Shown: positions 28,175 through 37,803 of the stretch, in pieces | Position numbering within the stretch: the stretch's first letter is position 1 | How the letters are laid out: the number at the start of each line of letters is the position of its first letter | Translations under genes and position numbers: made by a program | NCBI RefSeq assembly: GCF_013282725.1 | Contig: NZ_CP054043.1 | Location: 2,232,001 to 2,296,000 of the forward strand | Reading direction: 5' to 3' | Length of the DNA: 64,000 nucleotides | DNA from: Yersinia mollaretii ATCC 43969 | GTDB lineage: Bacteria > Pseudomonadota > Gammaproteobacteria > Enterobacterales > Enterobacteriaceae | The notes under the pieces: generated by a model | The model's database searches: none | Seen by the model: only the letters and a program-made list of their open reading frames with translations | What the model was told of the DNA's origin: nothing

Positions 28175-28690
28175 ATGCCATTATTGGATAGCTTTACCGT
28201 AGATCATACCATTATGAAAGCACCGGCAGTGCGTGTTGCTAAGACGATGAAAACCCCTCATGGCGACGAGATAACGGTATTTGATTTACGCTTCTGTGTG
28301 CCGAACAAAGAAGTGATGCCAGAGCGTGGGATTCACACGTTGGAACACCTGTTTGCGGGTTTCATGCGTAACCACCTTAATGGTAACGGTGTTGAGATTA
28401 TCGATATCTCGCCAATGGGGTGCCGTACTGGTTTCTATATGAGCCTAATTGGTACGCCAGATGAGCAGCGGGTAGCGGATGCTTGGAAAGCGGCAATGGC
28501 CGATGTGCTGAAAGTAACGGATCAACGGAAAATTCCTGAGCTTAATGAATACCAGTGCGGGACTTATCATATGCACTCGTTGGAAGAAGCGCAGGAAATT
28601 GCCAAAGGTATTATCGACCGTGGTGTACGTATTAACCATAACGAAGAGCTGGCCTTGCCGAAAGAAAAACTGACTGAGCTGCATATTTAG
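28175..28690 (+). CDS. luxS: S-ribosylhomocysteine lyase (AI-2 synthase)
   Basis: A 171-residue metalloenzyme that splits S-ribosylhomocysteine into homocysteine and DPD, the precursor of autoinducer-2, in the activated methyl cycle. Metal ligands His54 and His58 (HTLEHLFAG) and Cys128 (NEYQCGTYH) are present, as is the catalytic Glu57. GAGGAGGTG precedes the ATG. Length equals that of E. coli. Its leader overlaps the region antisense to the micA promoter, an arrangement known to matter for luxS mRNA processing in E. coli. Confidence 0.98.
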   Translation: MPLLDSFTVDHTIMKAPAVRVAKTMKTPHGDEITVFDLRFCVPNKEVMPERGIHTLEHLFAGFMRNHLNGNGVEIIDISPMGCRTGFYMSLIGTPDEQRVADAWKAAMADVLKVTDQRKIPELNEYQCGTYHMHSLEEAQEIAKGIIDRGVRINHNEELALPKEKLTELHI

Positions 28691-28726
28691 TTTTAAGTTG
28701 GCATCTGTTTGATTTTAGGTGAGTGC

Positions 28727-28752
28727 AAAAGACGCTGAAAGGCGTCTTTTTT
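28727..28752 (+). terminator. luxS terminator
   Basis: AAAAGACGC and GCGTCTTTT pair over a six-base loop and run into further T, 37 bases past luxS. Confidence 0.88.
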
Positions 28753-28781
28753 ATGCTTACGAGGCCATGTTCGTGGTGTAC

Positions 28782-30068
28782 TTAGACTGAATTGGAATGA
28801 TCCTGAGAAACAATAGGTTTTACTCGCACCCGCTTAATCATATTTTCTTGCACATCCAGTACATCAATCAAATAATTGCCAATACGAACTTGAGTCTCTA
28901 CCTGCGGAATTTCTTCCAGTGCTTCCAGTAACATGCCATTGATCGTGCGGGCATCAATGGGTAATGACCAGTTAAAGGCTTTGTTGAGTTCACGGACACT
29001 GGCGCTGCCCTCAATCAGCACTGAACCATCACTTTGCGGATTGACCTCTTCGGCAAGTGTAGGAGACATTGAAGTGGTAAAGTCACCAACGATCTCTTCC
29101 AGAATGTCTTCAACCGTCACCAGCCCTTGAATATCACCATACTCATCGACAATCACGCCGACTTTCTCTTTATTTCTCTGAAACTTCACCAATTGCACAT
29201 TCAGCGGCGTACCCTCGGGGATAAAGTAGATTTCATCGGCTGCCCGCAGCAGGTTTTCTTTATTGAACTCTTTCTTTTCCGTCATGAGCCGATAGGCTTC
29301 TCGCACACGTAGCATACCTATTGCATCATCCAATGATTGGCGATACAGCAAAATACGACCGTGAGGAGAGTGGGTGAGTTGGCGCATGATTGATTTCCAA
29401 TCATCATTGATGTCAATGCCTACCACCTCATTACGCGGCACCATAATGTCACTGACCGTGACCTTTTCCAGATCCAGTACGGATATCAGCATATCTTGAT
29501 TACGGCGGGAAATTTGTGATTGGGATTCATTCACAATGCTGCGTAATTCATCTTTGCTGACTGCATCGCTGCGGTGCACATTCCCACGAATACCACATAG
29601 ACGCATCAGCCCACGAGTGATGGTATTGAGTAACCATACCAGCGGTAGCATGATTTTCTGCAAGGGAGCCAGCAGGACGCTGCTGGGAAACGCAACACGC
29701 TCAGGATAAAGGGCCGCGATAGTTTTCGGCATCACTTCAGCAAAAACCAGCACAACAAAGGTAAGTACCCCGGTTGCGATGGCGACTCCGGCATTTCCGT
29801 ATAAGCGGATGCCCACGATAGTCGCGAGTGCTGAAGCTAGAATATTAACCAGATTGTTACCGATCAAAACCAAACTTATCAGGCGGTCAGGGCGGCGCAG
29901 CAGCTTCTCAACCCGGCGAGCGGCACGATTACCTTGCTTGGATAAGTGGCGCAGACGATAGCGGTTAAGTGTCATCATGCCAGTTTCAGAAGCAGAAAAA
30001 TAAGCCGAAACCACGACCATGATGACAAGAATGATGATCAGCGTACTCGTTGAGACATGATCCAACAC
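28782..30068 (-). CDS. yfjD: CNNM/CBS-domain membrane protein YfjD (CorB)
   Basis: A 428-residue inner-membrane protein of the CorB/CorC family. An N-terminal DUF21 (CNNM) domain with about four hydrophobic segments (residues 1-180) includes FSASETGMMTLNRYRLRHLS and VLVFAEVMPKTIAALYPERV. Two CBS domains follow (DIMVPRNEVVGIDINDDWKS; VIVDEYGDIQGLVTVEDILE), then a C-terminal CorC_HlyC domain. Relatives act in magnesium homeostasis. The order yfjD-ypjD divergent from ffh is as in E. coli. It probably forms an operon with ypjD upstream (68-base gap). Confidence 0.92.
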   Translation of the reverse strand: MLDHVSTSTLIIILVIMVVVSAYFSASETGMMTLNRYRLRHLSKQGNRAARRVEKLLRRPDRLISLVLIGNNLVNILASALATIVGIRLYGNAGVAIATGVLTFVVLVFAEVMPKTIAALYPERVAFPSSVLLAPLQKIMLPLVWLLNTITRGLMRLCGIRGNVHRSDAVSKDELRSIVNESQSQISRRNQDMLISVLDLEKVTVSDIMVPRNEVVGIDINDDWKSIMRQLTHSPHGRILLYRQSLDDAIGMLRVREAYRLMTEKKEFNKENLLRAADEIYFIPEGTPLNVQLVKFQRNKEKVGVIVDEYGDIQGLVTVEDILEEIVGDFTTSMSPTLAEEVNPQSDGSVLIEGSASVRELNKAFNWSLPIDARTINGMLLEALEEIPQVETQVRIGNYLIDVLDVQENMIKRVRVKPIVSQDHSNSV

Positions 30069-30136
30069 AGTGTTCCTTAATGGAGGTGAAGGACCCTGTC
30101 AGCTAAGCAGGGCCATGTGTGGATGGTAATAACTGA

Positions 30137-30928
30137 CTAAGAAACCATGATTTCCTGAACCAGGCGGCTACCAAAATAAGCTAGCGTAAGCAGAAATGCG
30201 CCGGCAAAACTGAACCAAATCACTCTACGCCCGCGCCAGCCTTCATGGTAATGGCCCCACAGTAAAACAATATAGACAAACCATGCCATGATCGATAACA
30301 CCGCTTTATGGACGTTCTCTTTACTGAATATGTTGTCCATGTAAAGCAAGCCAGTACAGAGGGTGAGTGTAAGCAATACCACACCAATCTGGGTAATATG
30401 GAACATTTTGCGCTCAATGCTCATCAATGGTGGCATGTCGGTATTAAAGGTCACTTTCTTATTCTTTAGCTGATAATCGAGCCACGCCAACTGTAGTGCA
30501 TAGAGTGCCGCGATGATAAGTGTCGCATAAGCAAAGAGTGCCAGCCCAATGTGGACAAATATTGTGGGGCTGGCCTCTAGGTGGGTAATAAATTCACCGG
30601 GGAGCAAGCTGGCAAGGGCCAGATTGATCATGGCAAAACTGTAAACAATGGGCAGCAAGAACCAGCCGCGTCCCTGTGAGGCGACAATAGTCATGATTGA
30701 ACAGATCATCAGCCCGACAATAGAGCCGATATTCAATAAAGTGAGATTTTGACCACCACCAACATCAAATATCTGATGCTTCAGCGCAATAGCATGGCAC
30801 ACTAGCGCAACGACAGCAGAAATCAGCGCTAACCGTCGGTAAGCACTATTTTTCTGCACCAAGCTTGGGACAATCAAGCCCAGACTGAGCGAATAAGCGA
30901 TCAAAGCCAAAATGGAGAACACGGGCAT
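30137..30928 (-). CDS. ypjD: CcsA/ResC-type heme-handling membrane protein YpjD
   Basis: A 263-residue membrane protein of the cytochrome c assembly (CcsA) family with eight predicted hydrophobic segments. Conserved histidines appear in HAIALKHQIFDVGG and FVHIGLALFAYATL, and a WGHYHEGWRGRR segment lies near the C-terminus. Its biological role in enterobacteria is not settled; relatives export or ligate heme. It is divergent from ffh across 165 bases. Confidence 0.88.
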   Translation of the reverse strand: MPVFSILALIAYSLSLGLIVPSLVQKNSAYRRLALISAVVALVCHAIALKHQIFDVGGGQNLTLLNIGSIVGLMICSIMTIVASQGRGWFLLPIVYSFAMINLALASLLPGEFITHLEASPTIFVHIGLALFAYATLIIAALYALQLAWLDYQLKNKKVTFNTDMPPLMSIERKMFHITQIGVVLLTLTLCTGLLYMDNIFSKENVHKAVLSIMAWFVYIVLLWGHYHEGWRGRRVIWFSFAGAFLLTLAYFGSRLVQEIMVS

Positions 30929-31034
30929 AGCGTTATATAAGCATCGGCTAAGTGAATTAGATTGCCAGTATAGCGTTGAGCGCGTCCTGCTCCAACCGTT
31001 CTCCGACGTGAGGGCAGAGATCGTTTACGCTTCG

Positions 31035-31043
31035 TGTTATAAT
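31035..31043 (+). promoter_or_regulatory. ffh promoter, extended -10
   Basis: TGTTATAAT is a consensus extended -10 element (TG-N-TATAAT) about 50 bases before the ffh ATG. No good -35 is visible, which extended -10 promoters tolerate. Confidence 0.55.
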
Positions 31044-31093
31044 CCTCCTATTGTGTCGCCAGAGCGGCCTGTTTCCACGTTGAGTATGAGACA

Positions 31094-32455
31094 ATGTTTG
31101 AGAACTTAACTGATCGATTGTCGCGCACACTGCGCAATATCAGCGGCCGTGGCCGGCTGACAGAAGAAAATATTAAAGAAACGCTACGTGAAGTGCGCAT
31201 GGCGTTACTGGAAGCTGACGTTGCTCTGCCGGTTGTTCGTGACTTTATCAACCGGGTAAAAGAGCGTGCTGTCGGGCATGAGGTGAATAAAAGCCTTACG
31301 CCAGGGCAGGAATTCGTCAAAATAGTTAAAAATGAACTTATTGCCGCTATGGGCGAGGTCAATAACGAACTGAATCTGGCCGCGCAACCGCCAGCAGTAG
31401 TGTTAATGGCGGGTCTACAAGGGGCGGGTAAAACTACCAGTGTCGCCAAACTGGGTAAGTTCCTTAAAGAGAAACACAAGAAAAAAGTGCTGGTGGTCTC
31501 TGCCGACGTCTATCGCCCTGCGGCGATCAAACAGCTAGAAACGCTGGCACAACAGGTTAGCATCGATTTCTTCCCGTCTGATGTGCAAGAGAAACCGATT
31601 GATATCGTTAATCGCGCTCTGCAACAGGCAAAGCTAAAGTTTTATGATGTTCTGATTGTCGATACCGCTGGTCGTCTGCACGTTGATGAAGCGATGATGG
31701 ACGAGATCAAACAGATTCATGCCGCGATTAATCCGGTTGAAACGCTGTTTGTTGTTGATGCCATGACCGGGCAGGATGCTGCGAATACCGCAAAAGCTTT
31801 CAATGAAGCACTGCCCCTCACGGGGGTGGTACTGACCAAAGTTGATGGCGATGCTCGTGGTGGTGCTGCGTTGTCTATCCGCCATATTACCGGCAAGCCG
31901 ATTAAATTCCTCGGTGTCGGTGAGAAAACTGAAGCGCTTGAGCCGTTCCATCCCGATCGCGTGGCTTCACGTATTCTGGGGATGGGCGACGTTCTCTCCC
32001 TGATTGAAGACATTGAGAGCAAAGTTGACCGCGCACAGGCGGAAAAACTGGCAACCAAGCTGAAGAAAGGCGATGGCTTCGATCTGAATGACTTCCTCGA
32101 TCAGCTCAAGCAGATGCGTAACATGGGCGGTATGGCCAGCATGTTAAGTAAAATGCCGGGTGCGGGTCAGTTGCCAGAAAATGTGAAATCGCAGATGGAT
32201 GATAAGGTAACAGTGCGCATGGAGGCCATCATCAACTCGATGACGCTGAAAGAGCGCGCAAAACCAGAAATCATCAAAGGTTCACGTAAGCGCCGCATTG
32301 CTACCGGTTCTGGTGTGCAGGTGCAGGACGTTAACCGCCTGCTGAAGCAGTTCGATGAAATGCAGCGCATGATGAAGAAAATGAAAAATGGCGGGTTGGC
32401 TAAAATGATGCGTGGCATGAAAGGTATGATGCCACCGGGTTTCCCAGGTCGCTAA
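31094..32455 (+). CDS. ffh: Signal recognition particle protein Ffh
   Basis: A 453-residue SRP54 GTPase that, with 4.5S RNA, delivers nascent membrane proteins to FtsY. An N domain (residues 1-90) precedes the G domain with the P-loop GLQGAGKTTS (about residue 105) and G3/G4 motifs DTAGRL and TKVDGDARGG. The methionine-rich M domain (about 330-453) has KMMRGMKGMMPPGFPGR at its end. Length equals E. coli Ffh. Confidence 0.98.
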   Translation: MFENLTDRLSRTLRNISGRGRLTEENIKETLREVRMALLEADVALPVVRDFINRVKERAVGHEVNKSLTPGQEFVKIVKNELIAAMGEVNNELNLAAQPPAVVLMAGLQGAGKTTSVAKLGKFLKEKHKKKVLVVSADVYRPAAIKQLETLAQQVSIDFFPSDVQEKPIDIVNRALQQAKLKFYDVLIVDTAGRLHVDEAMMDEIKQIHAAINPVETLFVVDAMTGQDAANTAKAFNEALPLTGVVLTKVDGDARGGAALSIRHITGKPIKFLGVGEKTEALEPFHPDRVASRILGMGDVLSLIEDIESKVDRAQAEKLATKLKKGDGFDLNDFLDQLKQMRNMGGMASMLSKMPGAGQLPENVKSQMDDKVTVRMEAIINSMTLKERAKPEIIKGSRKRRIATGSGVQVQDVNRLLKQFDEMQRMMKKMKNGGLAKMMRGMKGMMPPGFPGR

Positions 32456-32626
32456 ACGTCATTTCACGCTGTGAGGTTCGCCAGTGTGAGATGTGTGAAG
32501 ATTTCCCGCTGAAAACGGCGGTAAACGAAGGAAATTGCACTCATTACAAAACTAGCGCATAGGAATCTACGCTTTAGATTGCTTTTTGCGCCAAAATGAG
32601 TAAAATTTTCGGGCTTTTTATATTGC

Positions 32627-32663
32627 AACTGGACCCCGTTCCCCGATGGGGTCCAGTTGTTTT
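32627..32663 (+). terminator. Attenuator-like hairpin in the rpsP leader
   Basis: AACTGGACCCC and GGGGTCCAGTT form a perfect 11-pair stem with a ten-base loop, followed by GTTTTATT. It lies only 20 bases before the rpsP start codon. It could end ffh transcripts or attenuate the ribosomal protein operon. Confidence 0.75.
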
Positions 32664-32682
32664 ATTAACTAAAGAGGATGTT

Positions 32683-32931
32683 ATGGTAACAATTCGTTTG
32701 GCTCGTGGCGGCGCTAAAAAGCGTCCGTTCTATCAAGTAGTAGTGACCGACAGCCGTAATGCTCGTGACGGTCGTTTCATCGAACGTGTAGGCTTCTTTA
32801 ACCCGATCGCATCTGGTCAGGCTGAAGCTCTGCGTTTAGATCTAGACCGTATCGAACATTGGATCGGCCTGGGTGCTACCGTTTCTGATCGCGTATCTGC
32901 GCTGATCAAAGACGCTAAGAAAGCAGCTTAA
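32683..32931 (+). CDS. rpsP: 30S ribosomal protein S16
   Basis: An 82-residue ribosomal protein needed for 30S assembly. I start at [28 protein letters not shown] lies just upstream and the longer frame runs through the attenuator hairpin. It is first gene of the conserved rpsP-rimM-trmD-rplS operon. Confidence 0.98.
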   Translation: MVTIRLARGGAKKRPFYQVVVTDSRNARDGRFIERVGFFNPIASGQAEALRLDLDRIEHWIGLGATVSDRVSALIKDAKKAA

Positions 32932-32952
32932 TCTGTCGCGGTGGTGGTTATT

Positions 32953-33501
32953 ATGAGCAAGCAACTCAATCCAGTCGTTCCCGAACAGCCGATTGTTCTC
33001 GGTAAAATGGGGTCGACTTACGGCATTCGCGGTTGGCTCAGAGTATTTTCATCCACCGAGAACGCCGAAAGCATTTTCGATTACCAGCCATGGTTTATCC
33101 AGCAGGCCGGTAAGTGGCAGCATGTCGAGTTGGAAGACTGGAAGCGCCACAGTCAGGATCTGATCATCAAAGTTAAAGGTGTTGATGATCGGGATGCCGC
33201 GAATTTACTGACTAATTGCGAAATTATCGTAGATTCCAAACAGCTACCCGCACTGGAAGAGGATGATTACTACTGGAAAGACCTCATGGGTTGTCAGGTA
33301 GTAACAACCACGGGTTACGAACTGGGTAAAATCATCGATATGATGGAAACCGGTTCTAACGATGTGATGGTAGTGAAAGCAAACCTGAAAGATGCATTCG
33401 GTATGAAGGAGCGGTTGGTCCCGTTTCTTCATGGGCAGGTTATCAAGAATGTCGATCTCACTGCTCAACGTGTTGAAGTAGATTGGGATCCTGGTTTTTG
33501 A
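32953..33501 (+). CDS. rimM: 16S rRNA processing protein RimM
   Basis: A 182-residue factor that binds S19 and assists maturation of the 30S head. The N-terminal barrel begins [20 protein letters not shown], and the C-terminal PRC-barrel includes [15 protein letters not shown] and ends VEVDWDPGF, as in E. coli. I start at [10 protein letters not shown] with GGTGGTGG upstream, matching the E. coli length. Confidence 0.97.
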   Translation: MSKQLNPVVPEQPIVLGKMGSTYGIRGWLRVFSSTENAESIFDYQPWFIQQAGKWQHVELEDWKRHSQDLIIKVKGVDDRDAANLLTNCEIIVDSKQLPALEEDDYYWKDLMGCQVVTTTGYELGKIIDMMETGSNDVMVVKANLKDAFGMKERLVPFLHGQVIKNVDLTAQRVEVDWDPGF

Positions 33502-33539
33502 CCTCCGAATTAAACGGCAAAAGTGAGTGGAACAAAACA

Positions 33540-34280
33540 ATGTGGATCGGTGTTATTAGCCTGTTTCCAGAGATGTTCCGCGCAATAACCGATTACGGGG
33601 TAACTGGCCGGGCAGTAAAAAATGGCCTGCTGAGCGTGCAGTGTTGGAGTCCTCGTGACTTTACCTACGATCGGCATCGTACCGTGGATGATCGCCCCTA
33701 CGGCGGTGGCCCGGGAATGTTGATGATGGTGCAACCGTTAAGGGAAGCCATTCATGCAGCAAAAGCAGCGGCAGGCGAGGGAGCAAAGGTGATTTATCTG
33801 TCACCTCAAGGGCGCAAACTGGACCAACAGGGTGTTTGCGAACTGGCGATGAATCAGAAAATGATTTTGGTTTGTGGTCGGTACGAAGGAGTTGATGAGC
33901 GCGTAATCAAAACCGAAATTGATGAAGAGTGGTCAATTGGTGATTACGTTCTCAGCGGTGGCGAGCTACCGGCAATGACCCTGATCGATTCAGTATCCCG
34001 ATTTATACCGGGCGTGCTAGGTCATCAGGCTTCAGCTGAAGAAGATTCTTTTGCTGACGGGTTGCTGGATTGCCCACACTACACTCGTCCTGAGGTGTTA
34101 GAAGGGATGGAGGTTCCGCCAGTATTACTGTCGGGTAACCATGCCGAGATTCGTCGCTGGCGCTTAAAGCAGTCGCTGGGCCGTACCTGGCTTAGAAGAC
34201 CTGAACTTCTAGAAAGCCTAGCTCTGACTGACGAGCAAATGGTGTTGCTGGCTGAGTTCCAACGGGAACATAAGCCCTGA
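33540..34280 (+). CDS. trmD: tRNA (guanine-37-N1)-methyltransferase
   Basis: A 246-residue SPOUT-class enzyme that methylates G37 of tRNAs with G36, preventing +1 frameshifting. The knotted SAM site contains [20 protein letters not shown] and [16 protein letters not shown] start at [20 protein letters not shown], as in E. coli. It sits 38 bases after rimM. It is slightly shorter at the C-terminus than the 255-residue E. coli enzyme. Confidence 0.98.
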   Translation: MWIGVISLFPEMFRAITDYGVTGRAVKNGLLSVQCWSPRDFTYDRHRTVDDRPYGGGPGMLMMVQPLREAIHAAKAAAGEGAKVIYLSPQGRKLDQQGVCELAMNQKMILVCGRYEGVDERVIKTEIDEEWSIGDYVLSGGELPAMTLIDSVSRFIPGVLGHQASAEEDSFADGLLDCPHYTRPEVLEGMEVPPVLLSGNHAEIRRWRLKQSLGRTWLRRPELLESLALTDEQMVLLAEFQREHKP

Positions 34281-34345
34281 GCAACAGAACTATCAAAGGA
34301 GCATTGCACTACGTGCTAATGATCCTGATATATCAGTTTACCTAG

Positions 34346-34717
<372 letters not shown>

Positions 34718-34755
34718 GATACAGCTCAGGCTTCATCCAAAAGTTAATAGTTATG

Positions 34756-34787
34756 AAGGGGTTAGCCATGTGCTAACCCCTTTTTTT
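34756..34787 (+). terminator. rpsP operon terminator
   Basis: AAGGGGTTAGC and GCTAACCCCTT pair around a five-base loop, with a seven-T tail. Confidence 0.93.
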
Positions 34788-34870
34788 ATTTATTTTTGTG
34801 GCGACAAAATGGCAACAGAGATTTCAGTGCAGAAAATAAGTAGTGGAAATGGGGGGATATCTGGGGGAAC

Positions 34871-34893
34871 TAGCGTGGCATTACACCACGCTA
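34871..34893. repeat. Hairpin at the 3' end of ydiY
   Basis: TAGCGTGG and CCACGCTA form an eight-pair stem with a seven-base loop, 18 bases past the ydiY stop. There is no T-run, so it is more likely an mRNA-protecting stem than an efficient terminator. Confidence 0.5.
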
Positions 34894-34910
34894 AGGATAT
34901 TCATGAATAA

Positions 34911-35678
34911 TTACAGGCCGTACACCAGAGTGACTGATGTTGTGGTATCCGTATTTTTTGGCGCACTGGCCGGTGGCTTGGTGTTATAGGTCACAACATA
35001 AGCTAAGCGCAATGCGAAGCTTTTATTGATGGCGACATTCAATGCTGTTTCTGAGTTCAGTGTCGTTTCTTCGTTCGCTAATGCTGAAACCCCTTCACTG
35101 AATACTGTGTTATCAGTCAACTGATAAGTATAGTTTGCACCGCCATAAGCTAATGCCTTAGTCGCGCGGCCACCTTCATAAAACTCATCGTGGCGAACAC
35201 CGGGACCAAACTCCACCCGCAGGTTATGCAGCGGCGTGGTCATAATCTGGCGGCCGTAACCTGTCGTTAATACCGAACGGGAATCAAAACCGTTGTAACG
35301 GTCATTCAACCAGCTGGCTTGTCCAAACAGATAGTTACGATCCGTCAGATTGTAACGAGTACGTCCACCTAATTGATAACGTTCGGAAGAGCGCTGATCG
35401 TTCGCGCTGGTATTGCGCGCAGCGCCCCACAAACTGTAGGCCGTATTGGGCTGGAACCACGTCAACGTTGAGTTAGCGGTCAGTGTTGAGTTAGTCGTAT
35501 TACCTGATTGAGCGGTATAACCAGCCTCGACCGTACCATCGAAGCTCTTCTTGGCTGTGGCTGGATCGTCTAAGGCAGTAAAAACAGTGGCGTCAGCAAG
35601 AACTGATAGGCTGACTAGGGATAATGCGAGTGTGCTGATTTGAAACGGCAACGCCCTGGTATGACGCAAAGAAAACAT
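34911..35678 (-). CDS. ydiY: DUF481 outer-membrane protein, YdiY-like
   Basis: A 255-residue predicted outer-membrane beta-barrel of the DUF481 family, similar in length and layout to E. coli YdiY. I start at MFSLRHTRALPFQISTLALS, giving a signal peptide that ends around LSVLADA; the longer reading is not signal-like. The barrel strands alternate aromatic and polar residues (GTVEAGYTAQSGNTTNSTLT, RYQLGGRTRYNLTDRNYLFG), and the protein ends in the outer-membrane-type LVYGL. Function is unknown. It faces the rpsP operon convergently. Confidence 0.85.
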   Translation of the reverse strand: MFSLRHTRALPFQISTLALSLVSLSVLADATVFTALDDPATAKKSFDGTVEAGYTAQSGNTTNSTLTANSTLTWFQPNTAYSLWGAARNTSANDQRSSERYQLGGRTRYNLTDRNYLFGQASWLNDRYNGFDSRSVLTTGYGRQIMTTPLHNLRVEFGPGVRHDEFYEGGRATKALAYGGANYTYQLTDNTVFSEGVSALANEETTLNSETALNVAINKSFALRLAYVVTYNTKPPASAPKNTDTTTSVTLVYGL

Positions 35679-35910
35679 AATAGGTCCATGGTGAAAAAAA
35701 GTAATGTTTGTGATGCGGCCCGCATTGTAGCAGTTGTGATCCAACTTATTCAGAAGATATTTCAGATTGAATAATTAATTATAATGAGGTGGTTTTAACG
35801 ATGAGTTCATTCTTAAAATCTAATAAAAATCGGTACATTCTCTTTTTGCTCAGCGTGATGACGTAATAAAAAAGTGTTTTTTCGCAGATTAAAATTTTGA
35901 TGTCCCATAA

Positions 35911-35942
35911 ATAAAGAGACCAGAAATATAAACTGGTCTCTT
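35911..35942 (-). terminator. dcuB terminator
   Basis: AAGAGACCAG and CTGGTCTCTT form a ten-pair stem with a nine-base loop; on the minus strand it is followed by TTTATTTAT. Confidence 0.82.
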
Positions 35943-35974
35943 CACATCCCATCCATGACAGCTTTTATCAGTGA

Positions 35975-37318
35975 TTACATAAAAGTCGTCACCAGCAGGT
36001 AACCCGTAATACAGGAGCAGATAACACCGATAAGTCCCGGAATAATAAAGCTATGATTAATAATAAATTTACCAATCTTGGTGGTCCCGGAGCGATCAAA
36101 ACCGATACAAGCCAAGTCACTTGGGTAGGTCGGTAGAACAAAATAGCCATAAGCTGCCGGGAAGAATGCAATCAGCATTTTGGGATCAACACCGAGCTGC
36201 AAGCCCATTGGTGCAATAGCTGCCAATGCGGCTGCCTGACTGTTAACCAGCTTGGAAACCAAGAATAGAACAATGGCATACGTCCATGGCTGACTTTTCA
36301 CGACATCTTCCAATACGAGTTTCAAATCCCCCATATGGGCTTGGAAGAAGGTATCGCTCATCCAGGCAACACCAAATACTGAGAAAATGGCGACCATACC
36401 GGCTTTAAATACAGCGCCGTTAGAGATATCGCTAGGCTTAACTTTGCAGCCAATAAGAATAACTGCGCCTGCAATCAGCATCATCATCTGAATAACCAGA
36501 TTCATCGACAGCGATTGCATTTTGCCTTTAACCTCAAATGCAGGACGCAGGTCAGCAAAAGCACCGAGTAATACCACAATGACGATAGCGGCGAAGAATA
36601 TCCAGGTAGACCAATAAGCTTGCTTCGGAAAAACTTGATTTAATAAGGTATCTGTTGAGCCATAGATAAAGGCACGTTGCTCTGGATCTTTAATTTTCTC
36701 CTGAAAATCAGGGTCTTTATCCAGATCTTTACCGCGACGCAGGCTCCACAATGCGGCCATCAACACCCCAACTAAAGAGGCTGGGACTGAAACGGCCAGA
36801 ATTTCCAGAATGCTGTACGCATGGCCAATGCCGTGGTTGGCTCCAATAATTGATACCAATGAAACTACCGCTACCGAGACGGGAGATGCGGTAATTGCCA
36901 TTTGTGATGCGACAGATGCCACTGCCATTGGTCGTTCTGGGCGAATCCCTTTTTTAATTGCGATGTCTGAAATAATAGGGAACATGGTATAAACGACATG
37001 CCCTGTACCACATAAAAAGGTTAATGACCATGTAGTGAATGGAGCTAGTAGCGTAATATGCTGAGGGTGTCGACGTAATAATCGCTCAGCAAATTGCATC
37101 ATGACATTTAATCCACCGGCAGTTTGTAATACAGACGCACAACCAATGACGGCTAATATTGTCAGCATCACATCAACGGGGGGTTTACCGGGTTCGAGTC
37201 CAAAGATAAAGGTCAGAATAAATAAGCCAATACCACTTATTAACCCCAGCCCCATACCTCCGTAGCGCGTGCCGGCTAATAGACATAAGATTATAATTAT
37301 AAATTGTAGTGTTATCAT
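35975..37318 (-). CDS. dcuB: Anaerobic C4-dicarboxylate transporter (DcuB type)
   Basis: A 447-residue inner-membrane antiporter that exchanges fumarate, malate or aspartate for succinate during fumarate respiration. Family blocks: GLEPGKPPVDVMLTILAVIG near residue 40, LTFLCGTGHVVYTMFPIISD, and RPMAVASVASQMAITASPVS. Length matches DcuB (446). DcuA versus DcuB is judged on overall sequence, so moderately certain. It lies downstream of an orphan LytTR regulator on the same strand, with a 485-base AT-rich control region between. It would cooperate with fumarase in anaerobic C4 metabolism. Confidence 0.88.
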   Translation of the reverse strand: MITLQFIIIILCLLAGTRYGGMGLGLISGIGLFILTFIFGLEPGKPPVDVMLTILAVIGCASVLQTAGGLNVMMQFAERLLRRHPQHITLLAPFTTWSLTFLCGTGHVVYTMFPIISDIAIKKGIRPERPMAVASVASQMAITASPVSVAVVSLVSIIGANHGIGHAYSILEILAVSVPASLVGVLMAALWSLRRGKDLDKDPDFQEKIKDPEQRAFIYGSTDTLLNQVFPKQAYWSTWIFFAAIVIVVLLGAFADLRPAFEVKGKMQSLSMNLVIQMMMLIAGAVILIGCKVKPSDISNGAVFKAGMVAIFSVFGVAWMSDTFFQAHMGDLKLVLEDVVKSQPWTYAIVLFLVSKLVNSQAAALAAIAPMGLQLGVDPKMLIAFFPAAYGYFVLPTYPSDLACIGFDRSGTTKIGKFIINHSFIIPGLIGVICSCITGYLLVTTFM

Positions 37319-37803
37319 AATATTACCTTGCTTCCAACATGAATAAAAATTCGGTTGTGTATTCGCTGGTTTTAAGCAATGAGCATGGCTCTTACTTGAT
37401 TTTCTCTATCAGAGCACGGATCGCATTGATTAAAACTTGGCTAATATCAAGGGAGTATTGTTTAGTTATGTAATTAATTAAATCTGAGATCTGCCTCTAT
37501 TTTTATATCAGATTAGACTTTTCTAATTAATTAAAGTGGCGTCGAAAGATTGAGGTGGAATATAAGGGTTAATTGTAAAAGTAATGTATTAATATTGTTT
37601 TAATTTGACGAGTTAATTAATCCACCGATAACCTCTATTAACTTGTTTATTTCTGTTTTAGCTCATTAACATCATAAATTCGGTTTCGCTTATATTTTGT
37701 GTTTCGCTCTCAGCGCCATAGGGATGTTGATAATAGGATGTTATGTGTTGAGTCATTTGGCGGTTAGGCCACTATTACACTCAATTTGGATGCAGAAGAA
37801 TAT
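37319..37803. other. AT-rich control region of dcuB
   Basis: No gene is recognised. A nested inverted repeat is visible: TAATTAATTA at 37471-37480 and 37524-37533 as outer arms, AATCTGA (37481-37487) and TCAGATT (37508-37514) as inner arms. I looked for an FNR box with the correct four-base centre and did not find a convincing one. The region must hold the dcuB promoter and probably the 3' end of btsR. Confidence 0.5.

Noticed and set aside
37380..37460. FNR-like TTGAT...ATCA elements upstream of dcuB
   Set aside because: Half-sites exist, but their spacing does not fit the TTGAT-N4-ATCAA rule.
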